A model generated the notes under the pieces. The model worked only from the letters and a program-made list of their open reading frames with translations, was not told where the DNA came from and did not search any database. A program made the translations under genes and the position numbers. A stretch of DNA of 64,000 nucleotides from Brevibacillus ruminantium (GTDB lineage: Bacteria > Bacillota > Bacilli > Brevibacillales > Brevibacillaceae), in assembly GCF_023746555.1 (NCBI RefSeq), contig NZ_CP098755.1, positions 2,491,001-2,555,000 on the forward strand. The letters are read 5' to 3'. Positions 53,394 through 61,638 of this stretch are shown piece by piece. Position 1 is the stretch's first letter. Every line of letters begins with the position of its first letter.

Positions 53394-53804
53394 GTGAGTG
53401 ATGACCTTCGTCGGAACATGGCGCTGTTTCCCATTGGTATTGTGATGAAGCTGACTGACCTGACGGCACGGCAGATTCGCTACTATGAACAGAATGGATT
53501 GATTCAGCCAGCACGAACAGAAGGGAAGCAGCGACTCTTTTCCTTTAATGATGTTGATCGCTTGCTTGAAGTGAAGACGTTGATCGAAAAAGGATTGAAC
53601 ATCGCTGGAATCAAGCAAGTCCTGCAGTTACAGGAACCGGCCCCGGAAATAACAGAAATCACTGTGAAGTCGGAGGCCAAGCGCAAAGAATTGACTGAAC
53701 AAGATCTGCACCAGCTCCTCAAGCAACAAATCCTTTTCAATAACGCAAATCGCCCTGGCGAAGATGCGTTAATACGTGGAGAGCTATCCCGCTTCTTCCA
53801 CTGA
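53394..53804 (+). CDS. glnR: MerR-family nitrogen repressor GlnR
   Basis: This 136-residue repressor has a winged helix MerR domain (MKLTDLTARQIRYYEQNGLIQPAR) and the C-terminal tail that senses feedback-inhibited glutamine synthetase (a LLKQQILFNNANR segment). It represses glnRA when nitrogen is plentiful. GTG 53394 is behind AAAGGAGGG. A perfect GlnR box precedes its promoter. Confidence 0.95.
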   Translation: MSDDLRRNMALFPIGIVMKLTDLTARQIRYYEQNGLIQPARTEGKQRLFSFNDVDRLLEVKTLIEKGLNIAGIKQVLQLQEPAPEITEITVKSEAKRKELTEQDLHQLLKQQILFNNANRPGEDALIRGELSRFFH

Positions 53805-53823
53805 TAGAGCTTGCTCAAAACGG

Positions 53824-53870
53824 AGGATGCTTGTAAGTGAGTCCACTCGCTTTCCGGCATCCTGGCTTTT
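53824..53870 (+). terminator. Intercistronic hairpin between glnR and glnA
   Basis: AGGATGC (53824-53830) pairs with GCATCCT (53857-53863) and is followed by GGCTTTTT. The loop contains an inner AGTG/CACT stem. It may end some transcripts before glnA or stabilise the glnA message. Confidence 0.6.
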
Positions 53871-53911
53871 TGAACAACCTCAGACCCAAGAGCATATAGG
53901 AGGAGAGAATC

Positions 53912-55246
53912 GTGAGCAAGTACACCAAAGAAGACATCTTTCGTTTAGCCCAGGAAGAGAATGTAAACTACATTCGCTTGCAATTCACAGACCTGCTTGG
54001 AATCATCAAAAACGTCGAGATTCCGGTATCCCAGCTGCCAAAAGCACTGGACAACAAAATGATGTTCGACGGCTCCTCCATCGAGGGCTTCGTCCGCATC
54101 GAAGAATCCGACATGTACCTGGTGCCAGATCTGGACACATGGGTCATTTTCCCTTGGGGCAATGAGCATGGCAACGTGGCGCGTCTCATCTGTGACATCT
54201 ACAATCCGGATGGCACACCTTTTGAAGGAGATCCACGCTACATTTTGAAGCGGGCTCTGAAAGAAGCAGAAGAAATGGGCTTTACGAATTTCAACGTGGG
54301 ACCGGAGCCGGAATTTTTCCTGTTCAAAATGGATGACAAGGGAGAACCGACACTGGATTTGAACGACCAGGGTGGTTACTTTGACTTTGCTCCGCTTGAT
54401 CTGGGCGAAAACTGCCGACGCGATATTGTCCTGACGTTGGAGCGGATGGGCTTCGAGGTGGAAGCTTCTCATCACGAAACAGCTCCTGGTCAACATGAAG
54501 TGGACTTCAAATACGCAGACGCCATCCAGGCGGCTGATCAGATTCTGACGTTTAAGCTGGTCGTTAAAACCATTGCCCGCAAGCATGGTCTTCACGCAAC
54601 CTTTATGCCGAAACCACTGTTCGGCGTCGCCGGTTCTGGCATGCATACGCACCAATCGCTGTTTATGGGCGAGAAAAATGCTTTCTACGATGAGAAGGAT
54701 CCACTTGGCCTGAGTGACATCGCCAAACACTATCTGGCAGGTATCCTCAAACACGCTCGCGGCTTTACAGCGATTACCAACCCGCTGGTTAACTCCTACA
54801 AGCGTCTCGTGCCTGGCTATGAAGCACCCTGCTATGTAGCATGGTCCGCGAAAAACCGCTCGCCGCTTGTCCGCATTCCGGCATCCCGCGGTTTGAGTAC
54901 GAGGATTGAAGCGCGCAATCCAGACCCGGCAGCTAACCCGTATCTGGCGCTTGCTGTCATGCTGCGTGCAGGTCTGGATGGCATTAAAAACAAGCTGCAA
55001 GTACCGCCTGCAGTTGATCGCAATATCTACATTATGAACGAGGCGGAGCGTGAGGAAGCAGGCATCTCCAGCTTGCCTGCCACACTGAAAGAAGCAATCG
55101 AATGCCTCAAAGCGAACCCTGTGATGTGCGAAGCGCTGGGAGAACATGCGTTAATGCATTTCGTCAGCGCAAAAGAGATCGAATGGGATATGTTCCGCAC
55201 CCGTGTACATGAGTGGGAGCGTACACAGTATATGAATACGTATTAA
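53912..55246 (+). CDS. glnA: Glutamine synthetase type I
   Basis: This 444-residue enzyme makes glutamine from glutamate, ammonia and ATP. It has the GS beta-grasp, the [11 protein letters not shown] latch, [11 protein letters not shown] and [13 protein letters not shown] metal-site motifs and an intact NRSPLVRIP loop. The length and absence of an adenylylation insertion fit the Firmicute GSI-alpha type, regulated by feedback and by GlnR contact. GTG 53912 follows AGGAGGAGAG. The GlnR-controlled promoter lies upstream of glnR. Confidence 0.98.
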   Translation: MSKYTKEDIFRLAQEENVNYIRLQFTDLLGIIKNVEIPVSQLPKALDNKMMFDGSSIEGFVRIEESDMYLVPDLDTWVIFPWGNEHGNVARLICDIYNPDGTPFEGDPRYILKRALKEAEEMGFTNFNVGPEPEFFLFKMDDKGEPTLDLNDQGGYFDFAPLDLGENCRRDIVLTLERMGFEVEASHHETAPGQHEVDFKYADAIQAADQILTFKLVVKTIARKHGLHATFMPKPLFGVAGSGMHTHQSLFMGEKNAFYDEKDPLGLSDIAKHYLAGILKHARGFTAITNPLVNSYKRLVPGYEAPCYVAWSAKNRSPLVRIPASRGLSTRIEARNPDPAANPYLALAVMLRAGLDGIKNKLQVPPAVDRNIYIMNEAEREEAGISSLPATLKEAIECLKANPVMCEALGEHALMHFVSAKEIEWDMFRTRVHEWERTQYMNTY

Positions 55247-55256
55247 CAGGAAAGAG

Positions 55257-55285
55257 CCCTTGCACCTATTGGTGTAAGGGTTTTT
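55257..55285 (+). terminator. Terminator after glnA
   Basis: CCCTTGCACC (55257-55266) pairs with GGTGTAAGGG (55271-55280) around TATT, followed by five Ts. Confidence 0.9.
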
Positions 55286-55390
55286 CTATAGGTGTGGGTG
55301 AAGTGGTTTTGGTGCTTATTCTGTAAAGGGCCCCCACAAAACACCCACGATCACTTCTTTGATTGGTGCGAATACACGATTGTAATGATT

Positions 55391-55591
55391 CTAGTCATTT
55401 CGAATAACCAGATAAACGATCAAACCAATAATGGGAAAAAATAAAAGGGCAATGAGTACGACAACGGAAAATTCCTTGCTGTTTCCTCTCCGGCGAGAAT
55501 CGCGATAGGCCCAAACACTGATGAGGATGTTGATTACGTTTAAAAAGAGGATGAAGAGCAACGGAATAATCGATAGGAAGCCGATATCCAT
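55391..55591 (-). CDS. Small two-helix membrane protein, PLDc_N-like
   Basis: This 66-residue protein consists of two hydrophobic helices joined by a basic loop (WAYRDSRRRGNSKEF) and ends VYLVIRND. It resembles the short phospholipase-D N-terminal-type membrane proteins found alone in Firmicutes; the role is unknown. ATG 55591 is preferred; GTG 55603 overlaps the only ribosome site. Confidence 0.65.
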   Translation of the reverse strand: MDIGFLSIIPLLFILFLNVINILISVWAYRDSRRRGNSKEFSVVVLIALLFFPIIGLIVYLVIRND

Positions 55592-55621
55592 AGGACTTTG
55601 CACCTGCTTTCGTTTGATGGT

Positions 55622-56269
55622 TTATGTGCGATGCCAATCTGATTCAATTTTTGCCTGTTTTGTCGGCTGGTTATGCTTCGCTGTTTTGACCAGCTTCCGC
55701 AGTTCCGTTTCCGAGTATGCCTCCAGCTCAAGCAATGCCTGGTATGGGTCCTCACCGGAAATGCCGAAGAAATGCGCAAAGGCGGGTTCGGTTTTCAATC
55801 CACTGTGTTTGAGTGAACGGATTTCAGCTGCGACTTGATCTCCGGCAAGTTGCAGTAATCGGGCTTCGATGATCATGTGACGAAAAGCATTTTGTTGCGA
55901 GACGGGAACAGGCTGCGCAAAGCATTCCAGCCAGAAGCCACGGTGCCAAAACGATGTAATGCTGGTAGGGACGCCGGCAACCTCCGTACGATACGACTTG
56001 TAATGATCCAAGCTGCCGTATCTCTCTTTCAAAATGGTATCAAAGTGATCCAAATCCTCAGCGAAAAAAATGACATCTAGGTCACTTTCAGCCAGATCGA
56101 TAGACAGCGGTATCGTACCCGTCAGGATGGGCTGAAATTGTTGTAACGAGGACGGAATCCCGAGGCTGTCCAAGGCGAGCCAGGCTGCTTGCTGACGAGG
56201 GGTGCCGGTTTTGAGATAATCCAAGTTGGCCCAATCACGGGAATGGTAATGAGCATGTGCCGAGAACAT
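55622..56269 (-). CDS. DUF4269 nucleotidyltransferase-like protein
   Basis: This 215-residue protein has TGTIPLSIDLAESDLDVIFF, resembling the active-site strand of the nucleotidyltransferase fold with a downstream acidic pair. The rest matches DUF4269. Neither substrate nor pathway is known. It is 30 bases upstream of the small membrane protein on the same strand, so the two may be co-transcribed. Confidence 0.78.
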   Translation of the reverse strand: MFSAHAHYHSRDWANLDYLKTGTPRQQAAWLALDSLGIPSSLQQFQPILTGTIPLSIDLAESDLDVIFFAEDLDHFDTILKERYGSLDHYKSYRTEVAGVPTSITSFWHRGFWLECFAQPVPVSQQNAFRHMIIEARLLQLAGDQVAAEIRSLKHSGLKTEPAFAHFFGISGEDPYQALLELEAYSETELRKLVKTAKHNQPTKQAKIESDWHRT

Positions 56270-56419
56270 TTCCTTCGAATCCCCTTTCTCTCAGAACGAT
56301 CCGTATTTTTGACTCAAACCATCTGACTGTGGGAATACTGTGGGACAAAAAACTGGGGCAGAAAGAAACAAAAGGCGCCCTTTATCCGTATACCCTATAC
56401 AGGAGGGAGTGTCAACCAT

Positions 56420-56905
56420 ATGGACATTGTGCTTTGGATCATTATATCGCTTTTATTCGTGATCAGTATCGTCGGTATCTTTTTTCCTGTGCTGCCAGAT
56501 ACGCTGCTCTTGTGGGGCGGTTTCCTGATCTATCACTTTTTTATTGCCGAGCCTGGTGCAGGACTTCCAGCTTCGTTCTGGTGGGGCATGGTTGCTATGA
56601 GCATTTTGCTCTACGGGGCAGATTTGCTCACCAACATGTACTTCGTAAAAAAATACGGGGGCTCAAAGGCATCGTCTTGGGCAGCAGTGCTCGGAATTTT
56701 TTTGGGGATTTTTCTCTTTCCCCCATTTGGCATGCTGATCATGCCATTTGTATTGGTGGTGCTGGTCGAGCTGCTGTTTCAAAATCAGCCGATTGAACGA
56801 GCAGTCAAGGCGGGAGTGGGCTCATTGATCGGATTTTTGAGCAGTGCACTCGTAAAAGTAATGCTGCAGATTGTCATGATTATCTGGTTTTTTGTGGCCC
56901 TGTAG
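56420..56905 (+). CDS. DUF456 family membrane protein
   Basis: This 161-residue protein has four to five hydrophobic segments and the DUF456 hallmarks (GIFFPVLPDTLLLWGG, then KKYGGSKASSWAAVLG). The function is unknown. ATG 56420 follows ACAGGAGGGAG. It converges on lexA across a two-way terminator. Confidence 0.85.
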   Translation: MDIVLWIIISLLFVISIVGIFFPVLPDTLLLWGGFLIYHFFIAEPGAGLPASFWWGMVAMSILLYGADLLTNMYFVKKYGGSKASSWAAVLGIFLGIFLFPPFGMLIMPFVLVVLVELLFQNQPIERAVKAGVGSLIGFLSSALVKVMLQIVMIIWFFVAL

Positions 56906-56942
56906 GAAATGAGCATTTGATCATCGTGGATAGGAAAAGAAG

Positions 56943-56982
56943 AAAAAGGCGTTCGCAGTGTTTATCCTGCGAACGCCTTTTA
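56943..56982. terminator. Bidirectional terminator between the DUF456 gene and lexA
   Basis: AAAGGCGTTCGCAG and CTGCGAACGCCTTT form a perfect 14-bp stem with T runs on both strands. Confidence 0.92.
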
Positions 56983-56992
56983 CTGTACAGTC

Positions 56993-57619
56993 CTAGTGAA
57001 TCAAACGGTAGACACCAATCACTTTCCCCAGAATGGTCACAGAATCCAGAATAATCGGTTCCATCGTGGAGTTCTCAGGCTGCAGGCGGAAGTGGTGCTT
57101 CTCTTTAAAGAACCGCTTCACGGTTGCTTCGTCCTCTTCTGTCATGGCTACGACAATATCGCCGTTGGTTGCAACATTTTGCTGACGAACAATGACATAG
57201 TCGCCGTCGAGAATACCTGCTTCAATCATACTGTCACCAGAGACACGGAGCATGTACACCTTGTCCGATGTAACAATACTGTCCGGGAGAGGGAAGTAGT
57301 CCTCTACTTGTTCCACGGCGGTGATGGGCTGTCCGGCGGTTACTTTGCCGATGACCGGTACCCGTACAACTGACACATCAAAATCGTCTTGCTGAAAACG
57401 CTCATCTTCTTTTAAAAGTTCAATCGCACGCGGCTTTGTCGGATCGCGACGAATTAATCCCTTTTTCTCCAGTCTGGCCAAATGGCCATGGACGGTTGAG
57501 CTAGACGCAAGCCCTACAGCTTCGCCAATTTCGCGTACGGAAGGGGGATAACCCTTGTCCCGTACTTCCTTGCGAATAAAGTCGATAATGGCTTGCTGTC
57601 TATTTGATAGTTTGGACAT
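56993..57619 (-). CDS. lexA: SOS repressor LexA
   Basis: This 208-residue repressor has an N-terminal winged helix ([24 protein letters not shown]) and a C-terminal S24 self-cleavage domain. The Ala95-Gly96 scissile bond (VTAGQP), Ser130 (SGDSM) and Lys168 (ATVKRF) are all in place. RecA filaments trigger its cleavage. The ATG at 57619 sits behind GAGGTGTGG on the minus strand; a longer frame upstream runs through the operators. It is divergent from yneA. Confidence 0.97.
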   Translation of the reverse strand: MSKLSNRQQAIIDFIRKEVRDKGYPPSVREIGEAVGLASSSTVHGHLARLEKKGLIRRDPTKPRAIELLKEDERFQQDDFDVSVVRVPVIGKVTAGQPITAVEQVEDYFPLPDSIVTSDKVYMLRVSGDSMIEAGILDGDYVIVRQQNVATNGDIVVAMTEEDEATVKRFFKEKHHFRLQPENSTMEPIILDSVTILGKVIGVYRLIH

Positions 57620-57639
57620 AAACCACACCTCAATCTTCT

Positions 57640-57653
57640 CGAACATGTTTTCT
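57640..57653 (-). promoter_or_regulatory. Weak LexA box near the lexA start point
   Basis: CGAACATGTTTTCT has one good half-site and a degenerate second half. It lies just downstream of the lexA -10 element. Confidence 0.45.
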
Positions 57654-57655
57654 AT

Positions 57656-57684
57656 ATTATACCATGGGATCTTGCGTTCGACAA
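57656..57684 (-). promoter_or_regulatory. lexA promoter
   Basis: On the minus strand, TTGTCG (57684-57679) and TATAAT (57661-57656) are 17 bases apart. Confidence 0.7.
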
Positions 57685-57695
57685 ACATAAGTTCG
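57682..57695 (-). promoter_or_regulatory. LexA box over the lexA -35 region
   Basis: Read on the minus strand, CGAACTTATGTTTG matches CGAAC-N4-GTTCG with one change and overlaps the lexA -35 element, so lexA is autorepressed. Confidence 0.75.
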
Positions 57696-57704
57696 ACTTT
57701 TTTC

Positions 57705-57733
57705 TTGACATGAACACATGTTCGCATTATGAT
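57705..57733 (+). promoter_or_regulatory. yneA promoter with LexA box in the spacer
   Basis: TTGACA (57705-57710) and TATGAT (57728-57733) are exactly 17 bases apart. The LexA box TGAACACATGTTCG (57711-57724) fills most of the spacer, so bound LexA directly excludes polymerase. Confidence 0.85.
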
Positions 57734-57776
57734 GAGGACAAGAACATACAGAACGTTTGTTTGCAGGGGGATGATG

Positions 57777-58136
57777 ATGATGAGTTCGATGACGATGACG
57801 AACCGATTTGCCAAAAAGCCAGAGCGAAAAGTGCGGTTTGGAATAACCCGCGGTCACGCGATTCTGTTTTTTGCTGCTTTCACTCTCTTTTTTTATACAT
57901 TGACCGAACTAGTGTTTGCTTCCGGAGAAAAGCCTGTTCCATCCGTGCAGCACATCCAGGCGGTTAAGGAAGTAACTGTACAGCCGGGGGACAGTCTCTG
58001 GAAGCTGGCTGTTGATCACCGCAGCGATGAGGGGATGGATGTTCGAGATCTGGTCAATGAGATCAAGTCATGGAACAAACTGGATGGAGCAATCATTTAT
58101 CCGGGCCAGACACTTCAGATACCCATAAAGCCCTGA
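57777..58136 (+). CDS. yneA: SOS cell-division suppressor YneA
   Basis: This protein of about 119 residues has a transmembrane segment ([20 protein letters not shown]) followed by an extracellular LysM domain ([13 protein letters not shown] to the end). In Bacillus, YneA is exported and delays division during the SOS response. Four ATG codons in a row (57771-57782) follow CAGGGGG, so the exact start is uncertain by a few codons; an earlier ATG precedes the expected transcription start. It is divergent from lexA with a LexA box in its promoter. Confidence 0.88.
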   Translation: MMSSMTMTNRFAKKPERKVRFGITRGHAILFFAAFTLFFYTLTELVFASGEKPVPSVQHIQAVKEVTVQPGDSLWKLAVDHRSDEGMDVRDLVNEIKSWNKLDGAIIYPGQTLQIPIKP

Positions 58137-58153
58137 TTCACAAAGCTTTTTAC

Positions 58154-58181
58154 TTGCTTCAAAGCGGCGATATGATATAAT
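58154..58181 (+). promoter_or_regulatory. Promoter of ynzC
   Basis: TTGCTT (58154-58159) and TATAAT (58176-58181) are 16 bases apart, 36 bases before the ynzC start, so ynzC need not depend on the SOS promoter. Confidence 0.6.
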
Positions 58182-58216
58182 AGAGCGGCATTCATTGAAA
58201 GCGAGGGGAAACAGTT

Positions 58217-58414
58217 TTGGTATCAGACGCGGAAATCAAACGGATCAATGAACTGTCCAAGAAATCGCGAGAAGCCGGTTTGACCGACGAGGAAAAGCAG
58301 GAGCAAAAAGAGCTGCGGCAAAAGTACATCGACGCCGTAAAAGCGTCGCTGCGGTCCAATTTGGACTCGATCCGCTATGTAGAGGATCTTGAAGATAACA
58401 GCACGAAACACTAA
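58217..58414 (+). CDS. ynzC: DUF896 family protein YnzC
   Basis: This 65-residue helical protein matches DUF896 (INELSKKSREAGLTDEEKQEQ, then LRQKYI). In Bacillus it is the third gene of yneA-yneB-ynzC; here the resolvase yneB is missing. Function is unknown. It starts with TTG 58217 behind GCGAGGGG. Confidence 0.9.
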   Translation: MVSDAEIKRINELSKKSREAGLTDEEKQEQKELRQKYIDAVKASLRSNLDSIRYVEDLEDNSTKH

Positions 58415-58440
58415 TTGAACGAGAATTGACATAAAAAAAT

Positions 58441-58472
58441 GGCATCCAACGCTTTTGCTTGGGTGTCTTTTT
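58441..58472 (+). terminator. Terminator after ynzC
   Basis: GGCATCCAA (58441-58449) pairs with TTGGGTGTC (58459-58467) using two G-U pairs, followed by five Ts. Confidence 0.75.
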
Positions 58473-58506
58473 GTTCCAAATCACTTCAGAAGGGGAAAGG
58501 AATAAG

Positions 58507-58878
58507 ATGCTGTCGTGGGTAGCTGTTGCCGTCGGCGGAGCCATTGGCTCCATGCTCCGCTATGGTCTCGGGTTCGTACTGAATCAGCCAGGAATTCCTG
58601 CAGGTACCTGGCTTGCGAATGTACTCGGTTCCTTTGTGATTGGCTTGTTTTCGATTTGGGGAAAAGAAAAAGGATTGTTACCAGCAGAGATGTACCTCCT
58701 TCTGACGACTGGTCTGCTCGGGGGATTCACAACATTTTCCACATTTTCTCTCGAAGTGGTCACCTTTTTGAGTGAGGGGCAAATTTCCCGGGGTATTGTA
58801 TATGCGGGTTCCAGCATTCTTCTTGGACTCTGTGCCTGTGCTCTAGGGATTTGGGTCGGGAGACAGCTTCTTACATAA
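58507..58878 (+). CDS. crcB: Fluoride exporter CrcB/Fluc
   Basis: This 123-residue four-helix protein has GGAIGSMLRYG, WLANVLGSF and the GGFTTFSTFSLE motif that supplies the pore phenylalanines and central sodium site. Fluc channels work as dual-topology dimers that let fluoride out. Bacillus often has two unlike copies; only one is present here. No fluoride riboswitch was seen upstream. ATG 58507 follows GAAGGGGAAAGGA. Confidence 0.93.
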   Translation: MLSWVAVAVGGAIGSMLRYGLGFVLNQPGIPAGTWLANVLGSFVIGLFSIWGKEKGLLPAEMYLLLTTGLLGGFTTFSTFSLEVVTFLSEGQISRGIVYAGSSILLGLCACALGIWVGRQLLT

Positions 58879-58919
58879 GTAGAATTCGAACAAATTGAGA
58901 TTGAGAAAGGAGGAAACAT

Positions 58920-61175
58920 ATGTCGATCCGTCACCCTGATTACGAACATGAACAAAAGCGACTGGATGAAACACGTTCGATTATTAAAAGGGAAGTGGAC
59001 ACCCTGCGAAAAGAGGTGAAGGAGTTCACCGATGACTATGTCAAGCAGGTGGTAAATTATAAAAAGGGAAAAGAGCTTCGTTATCTCGAGGATCAAGGAC
59101 TGGAAAAACCCTACTTTGGACGTGTTGATTTTTTGAAAGACGAAACATATGAGCTGGATCGTGTATACATAGGAAAACGCGGCATCGTCAGAAACGATAC
59201 CTTTGATTCCGTCGTCGTTGATTGGCGGGCACCGATAGCAGGTTTATATTACAGCGGAGAGAGTAAAGATGCCTTTTTTCGCAATGGCCGGGAGATTGTC
59301 CGCGGTGAGGTCAGGCTGAAGCGAAACTTCGCCATGCAGGATGGGAAGATCACCGGTATCTATGATGGTGCCTTAAAAGAAACGATTCAAAGAGAAGTGG
59401 GCCATCCGGATGAATTTTTGGAGGAAGGCTACATCGATGAATTTTTGGCTGCCAACCTGAACCAGACGAACGACAGCAGGCTGAAGGATATTGTGGCGAC
59501 CATCCAATCCGAACAAAATGATATCATCCGCGCGGACAAAGATCGCCCCGTCGTGGTGCAGGGGGTAGCCGGGAGCGGGAAGACGACGATAGCTCTCCAT
59601 CGGCTCTCGTACCTTATCTACAATTATCAAGACTCGATGATGTCGAAGAAATTTATGGTTTTTGCTCCCAACCGTCTCTTTCTTACCTATATTTCCGAGG
59701 TGCTTCCCGAGTTAGGAGTAGAGGATGTACAGCAATCCACTTTCCTTGACTGGGCGGCCAAACTGGTCAAACCCATGTTGCCCAAAGGCTGGCGCATATT
59801 AGACCCGCAGAAGCCGCTTCAGCTGTTTTTTGAAGAAACATATAGCGACAAGGAACGCCAGGTGGCTCTGCACCGCCTCCGTTTTAAAGGATCGCTTGCC
59901 TTTCGTGAAGTATTGCACCGCTATCTTTCGTATGTGGCACAAAACCGGATCTCCTTTAAAAAACTAGGCTTTGTCTACAAGCGAACCCAGCAGGTCTTTA
60001 CCATCCCAGGAGAAGAGATCCGTCAACTGTTCACGGAACTATACGGACAACTCCCGTACCGTCGTCGTTTGGAAGCTCTGCGCAAGCATCTTAAGCAGGA
60101 GATCAATAAACAATTGTTTGCCCATCTGCGTGAAGTGAAAATCGATCTGGACAAACAGAGCTTGCATAAGTTTGAAACGATGATTGAGCAAGTTTTGGAC
60201 CATTATTTCTCCATTTTTCCAGAACTCCAGGTATGGGAAGCGTACAGGGAGCTTATTACCGACCCAGATTTACTGGGCGAACTGATTCAAAGCAATGATG
60301 ACACATCAAAAGAGTTAATCATCCAGGATGTCTGCGCCTCCAGCAAGGACATTTTTGCCAATGAACGGATCGAACCTGAAGACGCGGCACCCCTGTTGTA
60401 TTTACGCCATTTAATCGAAGGACTGGAACAGGCCGACCACTTTGATCACAGTGTCGTCGACGAAGCCCAGGATCTCAGTGCCATGGAAATATCCGTCATC
60501 GGGCTGGTGACGAATCGGCAGTCCCTTACAGTCGTCGGAGATATTGCGCAAGGGATTCACGCGTACAGAGGGCTGCAAACCTGGGAAGAGCTGATGGAAG
60601 GGGTATTTCTGCAGCCAAGGGCTGTTTACTACACGCTCGCGCAAAGCTATCGCTCTACAATCGAGATCATGAAGTGTGCGAACGAAGTGTTGCGAAAAAT
60701 TGAGTTGCCGGAGACCATCATGGCCAAACCGGTTCTGCGTCACGGTGCGAAACCGGATTGCCTCTCCTGGGAGGGGAAGGACCTCCCCGTGCAAAAAATA
60801 GTGAAGCGCATTAAATCATACCTCCAAGAAGGGTTCCAGTCGATTGCTATCGTCACAAAAACGGCAGAAGCCAGCAAACAGGCTTATAAAAAATTGCGAG
60901 GGCACATAGAGGATGTAAAGCTGCTGAGCATCAAAGATACACAGTTTCCAGGTGGAGTCGTGGTAATGCCGTCTTATCTGACGAAAGGCTTGCAGTTCGA
61001 CGTGGTCTTTACTCTTGATACAGAAGCGTATACCGATAGCGAATGGGACACGAAGCTCCTTTATGTGGTTATGACGCGCCCGGTCCATCGTCTGGTCTTG
61101 CTCCACCCGGTCGATCAGGTAAGCCCGCTCATTCGGGATATCGACTCAGCGCTGTGCGAACAGGACAGTTTGTAA
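58920..61175 (+). CDS. helD: HelD-like UvrD-family RNA polymerase recycling ATPase
   Basis: This 751-residue protein has an N-terminal coiled-coil arm (residues 1-60), then a superfamily 1 ATPase with Walker A GVAGSGKTT near 213, DEAQDLSAMEISVIG (motif II), VVGDIAQGIH and a C-terminal ATPase half (TKGLQFDVVFTLDTE). This is the layout of HelD, which frees stalled RNA polymerase from DNA. A repair helicase role is less likely. ATG 58920 follows GAAAGGAGG. Confidence 0.9.
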   Translation: MSIRHPDYEHEQKRLDETRSIIKREVDTLRKEVKEFTDDYVKQVVNYKKGKELRYLEDQGLEKPYFGRVDFLKDETYELDRVYIGKRGIVRNDTFDSVVVDWRAPIAGLYYSGESKDAFFRNGREIVRGEVRLKRNFAMQDGKITGIYDGALKETIQREVGHPDEFLEEGYIDEFLAANLNQTNDSRLKDIVATIQSEQNDIIRADKDRPVVVQGVAGSGKTTIALHRLSYLIYNYQDSMMSKKFMVFAPNRLFLTYISEVLPELGVEDVQQSTFLDWAAKLVKPMLPKGWRILDPQKPLQLFFEETYSDKERQVALHRLRFKGSLAFREVLHRYLSYVAQNRISFKKLGFVYKRTQQVFTIPGEEIRQLFTELYGQLPYRRRLEALRKHLKQEINKQLFAHLREVKIDLDKQSLHKFETMIEQVLDHYFSIFPELQVWEAYRELITDPDLLGELIQSNDDTSKELIIQDVCASSKDIFANERIEPEDAAPLLYLRHLIEGLEQADHFDHSVVDEAQDLSAMEISVIGLVTNRQSLTVVGDIAQGIHAYRGLQTWEELMEGVFLQPRAVYYTLAQSYRSTIEIMKCANEVLRKIELPETIMAKPVLRHGAKPDCLSWEGKDLPVQKIVKRIKSYLQEGFQSIAIVTKTAEASKQAYKKLRGHIEDVKLLSIKDTQFPGGVVVMPSYLTKGLQFDVVFTLDTEAYTDSEWDTKLLYVVMTRPVHRLVLLHPVDQVSPLIRDIDSALCEQDSL

Positions 61176-61210
61176 AAAATAAACCCCCGCTGCGCAATGC
61201 ATAGCGGGGG
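61172..61210 (-). terminator. Terminator of the HesB-like gene
   Basis: CCCCCGCT/AGCGGGGG (61184-61191 and 61203-61210) forms a GC-rich stem that runs into TTTATTTTTT on the minus strand only. Confidence 0.82.
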
Positions 61211-61221
61211 CAGGGAGACGA

Positions 61222-61524
61222 TTAATGATCGCCGTGATTTCCTTTGGAAGGGTTTGTAATCACATAACCTTCCTGTGGCGTATATAGATAGTCGATCACG
61301 ATGCCATCGAGGAGCGGCTCGTCTTTTTTCACGATCACGTCAATTTCTTTATCTGTAGAAATGACGACATCCTCTTCGGTCGGCTTGTCCAGAGCCAAGC
61401 CATAGTGGGCGTGGTCACCATGGGCATGCGTTATGTATGCACGAAGCTTCAGCTCTTTATCTTCTTCCTGTTCCAGAACGGCGTTCAATTGTTTTGCAGC
61501 ATTGCGGGTAATTTTTACCTTCAT
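61222..61524 (-). CDS. Cysteine-free HesB/IscA-like small protein
   Basis: This 100-residue protein matches the Fe-S biosynthesis (HesB/IscA) fold (VKITRNAAKQL, then the IDYLYTPQEGYVITNP end), yet it contains no cysteine. The usual ligand positions are in His-rich stretches (THAHGDHAHYG and the terminal GNHGDH). It is unlikely to act as a normal A-type cluster carrier; metal binding by histidine is possible. The ribosome site GGGAGACTGACCC and a good terminator indicate a real gene. Confidence 0.82.
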   Translation of the reverse strand: MKVKITRNAAKQLNAVLEQEEDKELKLRAYITHAHGDHAHYGLALDKPTEEDVVISTDKEIDVIVKKDEPLLDGIVIDYLYTPQEGYVITNPSKGNHGDH

Positions 61525-61638
61525 GGGTCAGTCTCCCTTGTTTTGGTATGGTTCTCTCTCCATATTAGCAAACTGGGAAATCGTGTTGCAACGTAGAAAG
61601 TGTTACGATAGACAAAAGAGAAAAGGGAGAGATGAGCA

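Noticed and set aside
57615-57814. Extended LexA frame starting near 57814
   Set aside because: It would translate through the lexA promoter and operators; the ATG at 57619 matches other LexA proteins.
58415-58506. Fluoride riboswitch upstream of crcB
   Set aside because: The gap is filled by the ynzC terminator, and no crcB-motif sequence could be found.
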